Positions 1-6,576 of a stretch of 14,623 nt of DNA are shown here, in pieces (within the stretch, counting starts at the first letter, position 1; each line of letters begins with the position of its first letter). The notes under the pieces were generated by a model that was not told where the DNA came from, did no database searches, and was given only the letters and a program-made list of their open reading frames with translations. Both the position numbers and the translations under genes were made by a program. Source of the DNA: an uncultured Carnobacterium sp. (GTDB lineage Bacteria > Bacillota > Bacilli > Lactobacillales > Aerococcaceae); assembly GCA_937967765.1 (NCBI GenBank), contig CALCML010000247.1, positions 1-14,623 on the forward strand, given 5' to 3'.

Positions 1-707
1 GATACGAATTACAAGTATCTCGTCCAGAAGTAATCATCAAAGAAATCGATGGCGTGAAATGTGAACCATTTGAACGTGTACAAATCGATACTCCTGAAGA
101 ATACATGGGTTCAATTATCGAATCATTAAGTAACCGTAAAGGTGAAATGCAAGATATGCAACATAATGATAACGGACAAGTTCGTATTGTCTTCTTAGTT
201 CCAGCTCGTGGATTATTAGGATATACAACTGAATTCTTATCAATGACACGTGGTTACGGAATCATGAACCACACATTCGATCAATACTTACCATACATTC
301 CAACAAGCATCGGCGGACGTCGTAATGGGGCACTTGTTTCAACAGATACAGGTAAAGCAACAACATACGGAATCATGGGTGTTGAAGAACGTGGTGTGAT
401 TTTCACTGAACCAGGTACTGAAATTTACGAAGGTATGATCGTTGGGGAACACTCTCGTGAAAATGACTTAGCGGTTAACATTACGAAAGCAAAACAACAA
501 ACAAATATCCGTTCAGCAACGAAAGACCAAACTTCAGTGATCAAGACTCCTAAGAAACTATCTCTTGAAGAGTCATTAGAATTCTTATCAGACGATGAAT
601 ACTGCGAAATTACTCCAGAAACAATTCGTTTAAGAAAACAAATTCTAAATAAAGGCGAACGTGAAAAAGCCAATAAACGTAAAAAACAAGCTGAATCAGA
701 AAATTAA
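1..707 (+). CDS. typA: Translational GTPase TypA/BipA, C-terminal part (5' end outside the window)
   Basis: TypA (BipA) is an EF-G-like GTPase that binds the 70S ribosome and supports 50S assembly and growth under stress or cold. Only the last 234 residues are present: the frame is open from base 3 to the stop at 705-707, and no start codon is needed inside the window. A full TypA is about 610 residues, so the G domain and domain II lie upstream. The visible part begins in the EF-G domain V-like region (YELQVSRPEVI, then EPFERVQIDTPEEYMG) and continues through VPARGLLGYTTEF and LSMTRGYGIMNHTF, which are signature stretches of the family. It ends in the TypA-specific C-terminal domain and a basic tail (KANKRKKQ). 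A strong terminator follows 10 bases after the stop. The GTG at 54 is an internal valine codon and not a start. Identification is by recalled family similarity and is firm. Confidence 0.96.
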   Translation, partial: YELQVSRPEVIIKEIDGVKCEPFERVQIDTPEEYMGSIIESLSNRKGEMQDMQHNDNGQVRIVFLVPARGLLGYTTEFLSMTRGYGIMNHTFDQYLPYIPTSIGGRRNGALVSTDTGKATTYGIMGVEERGVIFTEPGTEIYEGMIVGEHSRENDLAVNITKAKQQTNIRSATKDQTSVIKTPKKLSLEESLEFLSDDEYCEITPETIRLRKQILNKGEREKANKRKKQAESEN

Positions 708-717
708 TCTGAATATT

Positions 718-749
718 AAAAAGGTGGATGCATTGCATCCACCTTTTTT
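718..749. terminator. Bidirectional intrinsic terminator shared by typA and the dioxygenase gene
   Basis: A 13-bp perfect stem (718-730 paired with 736-748, core GGTGGATG/CATCCACC) closes a 5-nt loop. It has a T-run on the right and an A-run on the left, so it gives a U-tract when read in either direction. It lies between the convergent stops at 707 (+) and 758 (-) and should end both transcripts. Confidence 0.93.
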
Positions 750-757
750 GTGTATCT

Positions 758-1612
758 TTATTGATTTAATGTAACGCGGACTGTAATTCCATTATTGTCG
801 GTAATATCAACTTCTTTTTCGCTACGTTTTTCAATAGTAGTAGCAAGCACCGTTGCTTTTTGAAGAATGTCTTTAAAGACAGAATCGTTATTTGTTTCGA
901 CCGTATAGTAGGCAAGGCCAGGAATATTTTTAGCGCGAACATCTAGATGAGGGCCACCCCATTGATTGACCGCAAGATGATGGTGATAATCACCAGATGC
1001 AATCCAGCTTCCTGAAGGAACTGAGAATTTATCGGCTACTGGAAGAAGAGTCGTTAAGTATTCCATTGACTCTTTTGAATTTTTGGCAGATAGATGGACG
1101 TGTCCCATGCGTGTTCCTTCGGGCATTTGATAAGGAACTTTGTCATGACCGAGTTCATAGATTTCTTGGCCAGCCATTTCCTCAGTCACGCCAATAATAC
1201 GACCGTCTTCACGAATATCCCAGACGTTTACTTGTTTATCGTGGTATACTTCGATTCCATTTCCCTCGAAGTCTTCAAGATAAATCGCTTCACTATAACC
1301 GTGGTCCGCGGCGCCCACAAGCGGAAGGGAAGTATGAACGGCATGTCGTAGGAAGTCTCCGAGAGCTTCTCTAGTTGGAAGGTGGATAGCTAAGTGGTAT
1401 AAACCATAACTTTCTTTAACGCTCTTATCGATATTGGTTTGAATCAGGCGAACGATTGGATTTTTTCCAACACCTAGCAATACTTCTTTGTCAGACTGAG
1501 TTAAGATTTGTAGTCCGAGCCCTTTTGTATAAAATTCAGTTTCTTGCAATAGATGATTTACATTTAACGCCACCTCGTTTAGTTGAATTTGGCTATTATA
1601 TAGTGGATACAT
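758..1612 (-). CDS. CatE-like VOC-family (glyoxalase/extradiol dioxygenase) protein, two domains
   Basis: A 284-residue protein with two vicinal-oxygen-chelate domains (about 9-125 and 168-284), the length and layout of Bacillus CatE-type catechol-2,3-dioxygenases. Family members open catechol rings or act on quinone-like electrophiles with a bound metal; the substrate here is unknown. Visible motifs are GLYHLAIHLP (H73), the EGNGIEVYHD block (E121), MGHVHLSAKN (H171, H173) and DYHHHLAVNQWGG (H210-H212). At the end of domain 2 the usual GN..E motif reads NNGITVRV with no acid, so the metal set is not a complete canonical triad in either domain. I chose the ATG at 1612 because GAAGGA lies 6 nt upstream; the ATG at 1618 abuts that site and would have no spacer. 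The gene stands alone, convergent with typA and divergent from the hydrolase gene. VOC membership is firm; the dioxygenase activity is an inference. Confidence 0.85.
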   Translation of the reverse strand: MYPLYNSQIQLNEVALNVNHLLQETEFYTKGLGLQILTQSDKEVLLGVGKNPIVRLIQTNIDKSVKESYGLYHLAIHLPTREALGDFLRHAVHTSLPLVGAADHGYSEAIYLEDFEGNGIEVYHDKQVNVWDIREDGRIIGVTEEMAGQEIYELGHDKVPYQMPEGTRMGHVHLSAKNSKESMEYLTTLLPVADKFSVPSGSWIASGDYHHHLAVNQWGGPHLDVRAKNIPGLAYYTVETNNDSVFKDILQKATVLATTIEKRSEKEVDITDNNGITVRVTLNQ

Positions 1613-1618
1613 ATTCAT

Positions 1619-1624
1619 TCCTTC
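1619..1624 (-). promoter_or_regulatory. Ribosome binding site that sets the dioxygenase start
   Basis: Read on the minus strand, AGAAAGAAGGA ends at 1619, leaving 6 nt (ATGAAT) before the ATG at 1612. The ATG at 1618 directly touches the site, and the in-frame candidate at 1684 lies upstream of the predicted -10, so 1612 is the best start. Confidence 0.7.
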
Positions 1625-1643
1625 TTTCTTGTTGTATGAATCT

Positions 1644-1671
1644 AGTATACACTTTAATATTAAAACGACAA
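1644..1671 (-). promoter_or_regulatory. Predicted sigma-A promoter of the dioxygenase gene
   Basis: On the minus strand, TTGTCG (-35, 1671-1666) is followed by 16 bp and TATACT (-10, 1649-1644), a 5/6 match to consensus. Transcription would start near 1637, giving a leader of about 25 nt. The 26-bp palindrome lies about 36 bp upstream of the -35. Confidence 0.6.
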
Positions 1672-1706
1672 ATAACTTGCTCATGAAAATTTCAGTTTTA
1701 AAAGTT

Positions 1707-1732
1707 AAGTGATACCGTATACGGTATCACTT
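1707..1732. promoter_or_regulatory. Perfect 26-bp palindrome, candidate operator between divergent genes
   Basis: The half-site AAGTGATACCGTA is followed at once by its exact reverse complement, with the centre between 1719 and 1720. There is no T-run next to it, so it does not look like a terminator. It lies between the divergent dioxygenase and hydrolase promoters, centred near -67 from the predicted hydrolase start and near -82 from the dioxygenase start. A spacer-free dyad of this size suits a dimeric regulator (TetR, MarR or LysR type), but no regulator gene is encoded nearby. Its being an operator is an inference. Confidence 0.7.
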
Positions 1733-1751
1733 GTATTAGGTGTATTGTGTT

Positions 1752-1780
1752 TATACATACAGTTGTAGTATCCTTATAGT
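1752..1780 (+). promoter_or_regulatory. Predicted promoter of the alpha/beta hydrolase gene
   Basis: TATACA (1752-1757, 4/6 match to TTGACA), a 17-bp spacer, and TATAGT (1775-1780, 5/6). The start point would be near 1787, about 24 nt before the ATG. The -35 is weak, which fits a promoter needing help from, or controlled at, the palindrome 20 bp upstream. A weaker alternative is TTGTAT at 1731 with a 15-bp spacer. Confidence 0.45.
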
Positions 1781-1810
1781 AATAATGTTTTTAGAGAGAA
1801 GAGATAACAG

Positions 1811-2542
1811 ATGACAAAACAAAGAAAAATTATGTACGGAGTTTTTGGAGTCCTGTTTGCATTTATTTTATTAGCACTAGGTTTGATTCAAATTTTCACG
1901 TACAGAGCGACTCCCGAGGCACAAGAAACGTGGAATGTTGCAGCGTTTGAACAGAAAAATAACTGGACTCATTTTGAGGTGACTGGAGAAAAGAAAGGAA
2001 CCCTTTTATTTTATACGGGAGCTTTAGTCGAACCGCAAGCTTATGCAAAACTTGCAGATGGACTCGCTAAGGAAGGGATTGAAGTATACATTATTTCCTC
2101 TCAGTTGAATTTACCAGTGTTAGATAATGGGACGATGTCAACGATTGTAAAAGAAGAGCACTTGGATAAAGTATTTGTTGGAGGGCATTCTCTAGGTGGT
2201 GTCGTTTCAACGATGGAAGCGAAAAAACTGAACGAGATGGGTCAAGTAGCAGGGTTAATTTTACTGGCAAGTTATCCAGATCAAAGTACGGATATTAGCG
2301 ACACTCAAATTCCTGTATTATCCATTACGGCTTCGAATGACAAAATCTTGAAACAAGAAAAATATGAAGATGCGAAGTCTCGTTTACCAGAGTCTACACT
2401 CTATAAAACGATTGAAGGTGGAAATCATAGTGGTTTTGGACTATATGGTCAGCAAAACGGCGATGGTACAGCTACAATGAGTGCCGAAGAACAACAAAAA
2501 CAATTAGTGCAACTCATTAAACAATTTATCGTATCGCATTAA
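1811..2542 (+). CDS. Membrane-anchored alpha/beta hydrolase
   Basis: A 243-residue protein. Residues 1-8 are basic and 9-29 form one hydrophobic segment with no obvious signal-peptidase site, so it is probably an N-terminally anchored enzyme facing outside the cell. The rest is an alpha/beta hydrolase fold of the short Abhydrolase_5 type (LLFYTGALVEPQAYAKLA near 65-82). The nucleophile elbow is GHSLGG with S127; D177 in SITASNDK and H206 in GGNHSGFG complete a catalytic triad in the right order and spacing. The cap domain is small, so the substrate cannot be predicted; esterase or lipase-like activity is likely. The ribosome binding site (AGAGAGAAGAG) is weak. The gene is a single unit with its own promoter and terminator, sharing the palindrome region with the divergent dioxygenase gene. 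Fold and triad are seen directly; the activity is inferred. Confidence 0.85.
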   Translation: MTKQRKIMYGVFGVLFAFILLALGLIQIFTYRATPEAQETWNVAAFEQKNNWTHFEVTGEKKGTLLFYTGALVEPQAYAKLADGLAKEGIEVYIISSQLNLPVLDNGTMSTIVKEEHLDKVFVGGHSLGGVVSTMEAKKLNEMGQVAGLILLASYPDQSTDISDTQIPVLSITASNDKILKQEKYEDAKSRLPESTLYKTIEGGNHSGFGLYGQQNGDGTATMSAEEQQKQLVQLIKQFIVSH

Positions 2543-2566
2543 GCTAGGCTTCGGTCTAGCTTTTTT
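2541..2566 (+). terminator. Intrinsic terminator of the hydrolase gene
   Basis: The stem AAGCTAG/CTAGCTT is extended by a G-U and a C-G pair that close a TTCG tetraloop (2550-2553), and six T residues follow. It starts inside the stop codon of the hydrolase gene. Confidence 0.9.
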
Positions 2567-2577
2567 GTACGCTTGGG

Positions 2578-2606
2578 TTGTGTTTTGGTTACGCCGCAGG
2601 TATCAT
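2578..2606 (+). promoter_or_regulatory. Predicted promoter of the oxidoreductase-HD operon
   Basis: TTGTGT (2578-2583), a 17-bp spacer, and TATCAT (2601-2606, 5/6). It lies between the hydrolase terminator and the start at 2636. The -35 matches only in its TTG. Confidence 0.5.
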
Positions 2607-2635
2607 GGAAGTAACGAATTTTGGAGGTAGAGCGT

Positions 2636-3619
2636 ATGCAACAAAAAGTAACAAAGAATTGGGTCACTATCGGAACAGGTGTGATTGCCAATGAATTAGC
2701 AGTAGCAATGGAATCTTTAAATGGAAAACTCTATGGTGTGGCCAATCGCACCTATGCGAATGCTGTAAAATTTGCAGAAAAATATGGCATTGATAAAGTA
2801 TACGATGAAATTGATGATGTGTTTACAGATCCCAAAGTAGATATCATTTATATTTCAACTCCGCATAACACGCATATTCACTATCTTAGAAAAGCCTTAG
2901 CTGCTAGGAAACATGTATTGTGCGAAAAGGCCATCACACTAAACAGTGAAGAATTGGAAGAAGCACTTCAACTCGCTAAAGAAAATAATGTTGTTTTGGC
3001 TGAGGCAATGACGCTTTACCATATGCCGGTCTATAAACAATTAAGTAAAGCTGCTGAAAACTTGGGTGAGCTTCGGATGATTCAAATGAACTTTGGTAGC
3101 TATAAAGATTATGATATGACAAACCGTTTCTTCAATCGCAATCTTGCCGGTGGAGCATTGCTTGATATTGGCGTATATGCCTTGTCTTGCATTCGTTATT
3201 TCATGAGTGAGGCGCCAAGTTCGATGGTTTCGCAAGTAAAACTAGCGCCAACGGGTGTGGATGAGCAAGCTGGTATCGTGTTGACGAATGATGCAGGAGA
3301 AATGGCGACTGTGACGATGACGCTTCATGCGAAACAGCCAAAACGCGGAGTGATTGCATACGACAAAGGGTATATCGAGATTGTTGATTACCCACGCGCG
3401 CATAAAGCAACGATTACTTATACAGAAGATGGACATGTTGAAACTTTTGAAGATGAATTGGGATTAGATGCCTTAGCTTATGAAGTGCTAGATATGGAGT
3501 CAACCATTAATACAGGAGTGGACAACATGCATCTTGAATATACGGTCGATGTGATGAAAATCATGACCGACTTACGCCGTGAATGGGGACTCAAATATCC
3601 AGAGGAAGAGGAAGCATGA
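2636..3619 (+). CDS. Gfo/Idh/MocA-family NAD(P)-dependent oxidoreductase
   Basis: A 327-residue protein with an N-terminal Rossmann fold (WVTIGTGVIANELA, glycine motif at about 13-16) for NAD(P), then the Gfo/Idh C-terminal alpha/beta domain. Family marks are DIIYISTPHNTH (69-80), CEKA at 96-99 with K98 in the usual EKP position, and GGALLDIGVYALS near 172-184 (D177, Y181). These enzymes oxidise or reduce sugars, inositols and dihydrodiols; the DIGVY pattern resembles dihydrodiol dehydrogenase-like members, but the substrate is not readable from sequence. The start is the ATG at 2636, eight bases after GGAGG (2623-2627). The in-frame TTG at 2621 overlaps that site and is rejected. The stop overlaps the next start (ATGA), so this gene and the HD gene form an operon with coupled translation. 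The family is certain and the reaction unknown. Confidence 0.9.
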   Translation: MQQKVTKNWVTIGTGVIANELAVAMESLNGKLYGVANRTYANAVKFAEKYGIDKVYDEIDDVFTDPKVDIIYISTPHNTHIHYLRKALAARKHVLCEKAITLNSEELEEALQLAKENNVVLAEAMTLYHMPVYKQLSKAAENLGELRMIQMNFGSYKDYDMTNRFFNRNLAGGALLDIGVYALSCIRYFMSEAPSSMVSQVKLAPTGVDEQAGIVLTNDAGEMATVTMTLHAKQPKRGVIAYDKGYIEIVDYPRAHKATITYTEDGHVETFEDELGLDALAYEVLDMESTINTGVDNMHLEYTVDVMKIMTDLRREWGLKYPEEEEA

Positions 3620-4263
3620 AGCAACAAGAACAATTAAAACGAATGGAACAATATGAGAAAAGAGTGCTCAGCGCAGATACAACAGGGCACGATTGGTCGC
3701 ATATTGAACGCGTGGTAAATACGACAAAGACGATTGCTAAAGCAGAAGGAGCAGACTTATTTATTTGTGAAGCCGCAGCGTTACTACATGATGTTATCGA
3801 CGACAAAATTGTTAAAGATCCCGCAGTTGCTTTAAAGGAATTAAAAGAATTTCTAACTTCAATCGAAGTGACTCCTGAACAGGTTGAAGCTATTGTGTCG
3901 ATTATTACGAGAATGTCGTTTAAGAATCACAAGGAGCAACATGAACTTTCGCTTGAAGGAAAAGTGGTGCAAGATGCTGACCGATTAGATGCGATTGGTG
4001 CAATCGGGGTTGCCCGTGTGATGTGTTACTCTGGAAGTACAGGAAGACCAATCCACAATCCGGACATGAAGCCGCGTGAAAATATGACGCCTGAAGAATA
4101 CCGAAACGGCGAAGCGACAGCTATCATGCACTTCTATGAAAAATTACTGAAGTTAAAAGATTTGATGAATACCAAATATGGTAATGAATTGGCAAAAGGG
4201 CGACATGAATTTTTAGAACTGTACTTAGAGCAATTTTATGCCGAATGGGATGGGAAACGATAG
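3616..4263 (+). CDS. HD-domain phosphohydrolase (YpgQ/YedJ-like)
   Basis: A 215-residue HD-superfamily metal hydrolase. The ordered ligands are visible: H29 in GHDWSHIERV, the H58-D59 pair in AALLHDVIDD, and D120/D122 in VVQDADRLDAIGAIG. The C-terminal block with STGRPIHNP and the helical end is typical of the YpgQ/YedJ group. A Bacillus member is reported to hydrolyse nucleoside triphosphates to pyrophosphate; that role here is an inference. The start is the ATG at 3616, preceded by AGGAAGAGGAAG. It overlaps the oxidoreductase stop by 4 bases, so it is probably translated by re-initiation. An in-frame start farther upstream (3583) would lie inside the oxidoreductase gene and adds no conserved sequence. 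A strong terminator follows directly. No sensor or synthetase domain is attached, so a stringent-response role is not suggested. Confidence 0.88.
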   Translation: MKQQEQLKRMEQYEKRVLSADTTGHDWSHIERVVNTTKTIAKAEGADLFICEAAALLHDVIDDKIVKDPAVALKELKEFLTSIEVTPEQVEAIVSIITRMSFKNHKEQHELSLEGKVVQDADRLDAIGAIGVARVMCYSGSTGRPIHNPDMKPRENMTPEEYRNGEATAIMHFYEKLLKLKDLMNTKYGNELAKGRHEFLELYLEQFYAEWDGKR

Positions 4264-4265
4264 AC

Positions 4266-4301
4266 AATAAGCGACAAAATTTTTTGTCGCTTATTTGTTT
4301 T
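4266..4301 (+). terminator. Intrinsic terminator of the oxidoreductase-HD operon
   Basis: A 14-bp perfect stem (4266-4279 with 4282-4295, core AAGCGACAAAA/TTTTGTCGCTT) with a very short loop, followed by a T-rich tail TTGTTTT. The tail doubles as part of the next promoter. Confidence 0.9.
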
Positions 4302-4323
4302 GTAAGAGAAACAGGTGTAAAAT
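4295..4323 (+). promoter_or_regulatory. Predicted promoter of the MATE gene
   Basis: TTGTTT (4295-4300), a 17-bp spacer, and TAAAAT (4318-4323, 5/6). The -35 sits in the T-tail of the preceding terminator. The start point would be near 4330, about 28 nt before the GTG start. Confidence 0.55.
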
Positions 4324-4357
4324 AGTAACTACATTTTAAAGTGAGAGGATTGGTTGC

Positions 4358-5725
4358 GTGGAAGTTGAGCAACAACTTACGAATAAAGAACTTCGAAAAA
4401 ATATATTTGTGATTGTATGGCCGGTATTTGTGGAAGTACTTCTTGGTGCACTCTTTGGAATGGTTGATATGATGATGGTGGGTAAAATCCCAGGGGATAC
4501 TGCTGCAGCTGTTTCTGCAGTTGGGATGACAAACCAACCAATGTTTCTAGGACTAAGTTTGATTCAGGCATTAAATGTCGGCGGAACTGCGATTATTGCC
4601 CGATATTTTGGAGCAAAAAAATACAATCGTATGGGAAGCATCCTTAAGCATGTAATGATTCTTGCGATGGTTTTCTGTGTGACGCCAACAGCAATATTGA
4701 TGCTGATTTTCGCCCCAGAAATCTTATCTTTACTGGGAGGAGACGCGACGGTTATTAATGTCGGTGTGGATTACTTTAGAATTGTCACAATCGGATTTAT
4801 CTTCCAATCACTATCCTTTACTGTAACAGCAGCGCTTCGAGGAATTGGCGAAACGAAAATTCCGATGAAGAATAATATTATTGCGAATAGCTGCAATGTT
4901 TTAGGAAATGCCATTTTAATCTATGGTATGTTTGGTTTCCCAGCGTTAGGAGTTACAGGAGCTGCGATTTCAACAGCTGTATCAAATTTAATCGCGATGG
5001 TGTTAAATGTACGTTATATTTTATCTGGTAAGAGTATTTTGAAACTGGATTTCAAGGAAAAATTTGAATTCAGAGTAGAAGTGATGCGCGATTTAGTGCG
5101 TATTGGTATTCCAACAGCATTGGAACAAATGGCACTTCGTTTTGGTGTTATCATGTTCTTGAAGATTGTTTCAGGGCTAGGAAATAACGTCTATGCGGCT
5201 CACCAAATTGCTTTGAATGTACTTTCGTTATCATATTCTCCAGCTCAAGCATTTGGGATTACAGCTTCGTCACTGATGGGGCAATCGCTTGGGGCTAAAG
5301 ATGAGAAGTTGGCAGAGCGATACACCAAAATGTGTCAGCGCATCGGGTTAACTTTAGCGATTATGATGTCTGCTTCGATTTATTTTGGAGCAACGCTATT
5401 AGCAGGAATGTATACGGATAACGTAGAAATTATTCAGAATACCATTATTGCATTATCGATTGTTGCGTTCGTTCAACCATTCCAAAGCCATCAACTAATT
5501 ACTTCTGGAGCCTTGCGTGGGGCAGGAGATACAGTATGGCCACTCATTGCGATTTTCATTGGATCATGCGTCATTCGATTAAGTTTAGGATATGTATTCG
5601 TAAACTTCTTTGGATGGGGACTTGCTGGTGCGTGGTATGCGGTCTTTATCGACCAATTTATCAGGGATATGATCATTCTCCTTCGATTTAGAAGTGGTCG
5701 ATGGAAAAACATTCGAATTGCATAA
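4358..5725 (+). CDS. MATE-family multidrug/cation antiporter
   Basis: A 455-residue integral membrane protein with about 12 hydrophobic segments in two pseudo-symmetric MatE halves, the normal size for the family. These proteins export drugs, dyes or metabolites in exchange for Na+ or H+. Repeated motifs mark both halves: RYFGAKKYNRMG near 82 matches GQSLGAKDEKLA in the second half, and RGIGETKIP (from R161) matches RGAGDTVWP (from R387). D37 in the first membrane segment (GMVDMMMVG) lies about where NorM-type transporters keep a cation-coupling acid. NVLGNAILIYG in the first half is also typical. The start is a GTG with AGAGGA 8 nt upstream. The gene is a single unit with its own promoter and terminator. 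The substrate cannot be deduced, and there is no adjacent regulator. The sequence looks intact and its codon use resembles that of its neighbours. Confidence 0.93.
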   Translation: MEVEQQLTNKELRKNIFVIVWPVFVEVLLGALFGMVDMMMVGKIPGDTAAAVSAVGMTNQPMFLGLSLIQALNVGGTAIIARYFGAKKYNRMGSILKHVMILAMVFCVTPTAILMLIFAPEILSLLGGDATVINVGVDYFRIVTIGFIFQSLSFTVTAALRGIGETKIPMKNNIIANSCNVLGNAILIYGMFGFPALGVTGAAISTAVSNLIAMVLNVRYILSGKSILKLDFKEKFEFRVEVMRDLVRIGIPTALEQMALRFGVIMFLKIVSGLGNNVYAAHQIALNVLSLSYSPAQAFGITASSLMGQSLGAKDEKLAERYTKMCQRIGLTLAIMMSASIYFGATLLAGMYTDNVEIIQNTIIALSIVAFVQPFQSHQLITSGALRGAGDTVWPLIAIFIGSCVIRLSLGYVFVNFFGWGLAGAWYAVFIDQFIRDMIILLRFRSGRWKNIRIA

Positions 5726-5729
5726 AGCT

Positions 5730-5754
5730 AGGGCTGGAATTTTCCAGCCTTTTT
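5730..5754 (+). terminator. Intrinsic terminator of the MATE gene
   Basis: The GC-rich stem GGCTGGAA/TTCCAGCC (5732-5739 with 5742-5749) has a minimal loop and is followed by TTTTTGTTTT. It lies just after the stop at 5723-5725. Confidence 0.92.
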
Positions 5755-5854
5755 GTTTTGATCATAAAATGTGTGAAGCAGTTTACTGAAATGTTAGAAA
5801 ATCCAAAGAAAACTTATGGAGATCGATTTTTTATTGATTTTCTATTATTTTTGG

Positions 5855-5884
5855 TTGGTGCAATTATAGTGTTTGTGATACTAT
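5855..5884 (+). promoter_or_regulatory. Predicted gmk-rpoZ promoter with extended -10
   Basis: TACTAT (5879-5884) is preceded by TGA, giving an extended -10 (TG at 5876-5877). TTGGTG at 5855-5860 serves as -35 with an 18-bp spacer. The predicted start near 5891 leaves a leader of about 33 nt. Confidence 0.6.
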
Positions 5885-5923
5885 AGTAGAAAGATGTAAA
5901 GAGATTGGAGTTTTCAAACGATT

Positions 5924-6559
5924 ATGGCAAGAAAAGGTTTATTAATCGTTTTATCTGGACCTTCAGGTGTCGGAAAAGGAACAGTACGCGCAGCAATTTT
6001 TGCAAAAGACAATCAAGAATTCGTGTACTCAGTATCCGCAACGACTCGTAAGCCAAGACCAGGTGAAGTGGATGGAAAAGATTATTTCTTCAAATCAAGA
6101 GAAGAATTTGAAGAGATGATTGCGAATAAAAAATTATTAGAATACGCAGAGTACGTAGGGAATTACTATGGAACGCCTTTAGATTATGTGCAAGAAACAT
6201 TAGACAAAGGAAAAGATGTATTCTTAGAAATTGAAGTTCAAGGGGCGCTTCAAGTACGTGAAGCTATGCCGGAAGGTGTGTTTATTTTCTTAACACCACC
6301 TGATTTGCATGAACTAGAATCTCGCATCGTAAACCGTGGAACAGATTCAGACGAAGTGATTAAAAACCGTATGAAGGTTGCAAGAGAAGAACTTTGTTTG
6401 ATGAAGTATTATGATTACTCTGTTGTCAATGACAAAGTAGAAAATGCGGTTCAACAAATCGAAGCAATTATTCAAACAGAACATTTACGCATCCAAAGAA
6501 ACTTGGAAAGCATTGAAGAGTTCGAAGACGAATTAGAAGAAATTTTAGAAGAAGAGTAG
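5924..6559 (+). CDS. gmk: Guanylate kinase
   Basis: Guanylate kinase (211 residues) phosphorylates GMP to GDP with ATP in the cytosol and feeds GTP, dGTP and (p)ppGpp pools. The P-loop GPSGVGKGT is at 12-20, the GMP-binding stretch [13 protein letters not shown] at 36-48, and the [13 protein letters not shown] block near 77-89 supplies the GMP-contacting tyrosine. The [11 protein letters not shown] and [15 protein letters not shown] stretches are also typical. The C-terminus is strongly acidic ([10 protein letters not shown]), which occurs in some relatives. The ATG at 5924 matches the usual family N-terminus, although the nearest Shine-Dalgarno-like GGAG (5907-5910) is 13 nt away. An ATG at 5894 is in frame but is followed at once by TAA. 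The gene is first in a two-gene operon; rpoZ starts 17 nt after its stop, the same pairing as in Bacillus subtilis. It is intact. Confidence 0.98.
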   Translation: MARKGLLIVLSGPSGVGKGTVRAAIFAKDNQEFVYSVSATTRKPRPGEVDGKDYFFKSREEFEEMIANKKLLEYAEYVGNYYGTPLDYVQETLDKGKDVFLEIEVQGALQVREAMPEGVFIFLTPPDLHELESRIVNRGTDSDEVIKNRMKVAREELCLMKYYDYSVVNDKVENAVQQIEAIIQTEHLRIQRNLESIEEFEDELEEILEEE

Positions 6560-6576
6560 AAAGAGGGAAGACCATT

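Noticed and set aside
1613..1684. Longer N-terminus for the dioxygenase (start at 1684 or 1618)
   Set aside because: The extra 22 residues from 1684 span the predicted promoter and resemble no family sequence. The ATG at 1618 has no spacer after GAAGGA, while 1612 has 6 nt.
2585..2606. Second copy of the palindromic operator in the oxidoreductase promoter
   Set aside because: Only the half GGTATCA (2599-2605) matches; over the full 22-base core 12 positions agree, so it is probably chance.
2621..2635. TTG at 2621 as the oxidoreductase start
   Set aside because: It overlaps the GGAGG ribosome binding site that serves the ATG at 2636.
3583..3615. Upstream start for the HD-domain gene at 3583
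   Set aside because: It lies inside the oxidoreductase gene without a better ribosome binding site. The ATGA overlap at 3616 is the usual coupling arrangement.
5701..5790. Small open frame running from the end of the MATE gene through its terminator
   Set aside because: It has no ribosome binding site, crosses an intrinsic terminator and is out of frame with a clear gene.
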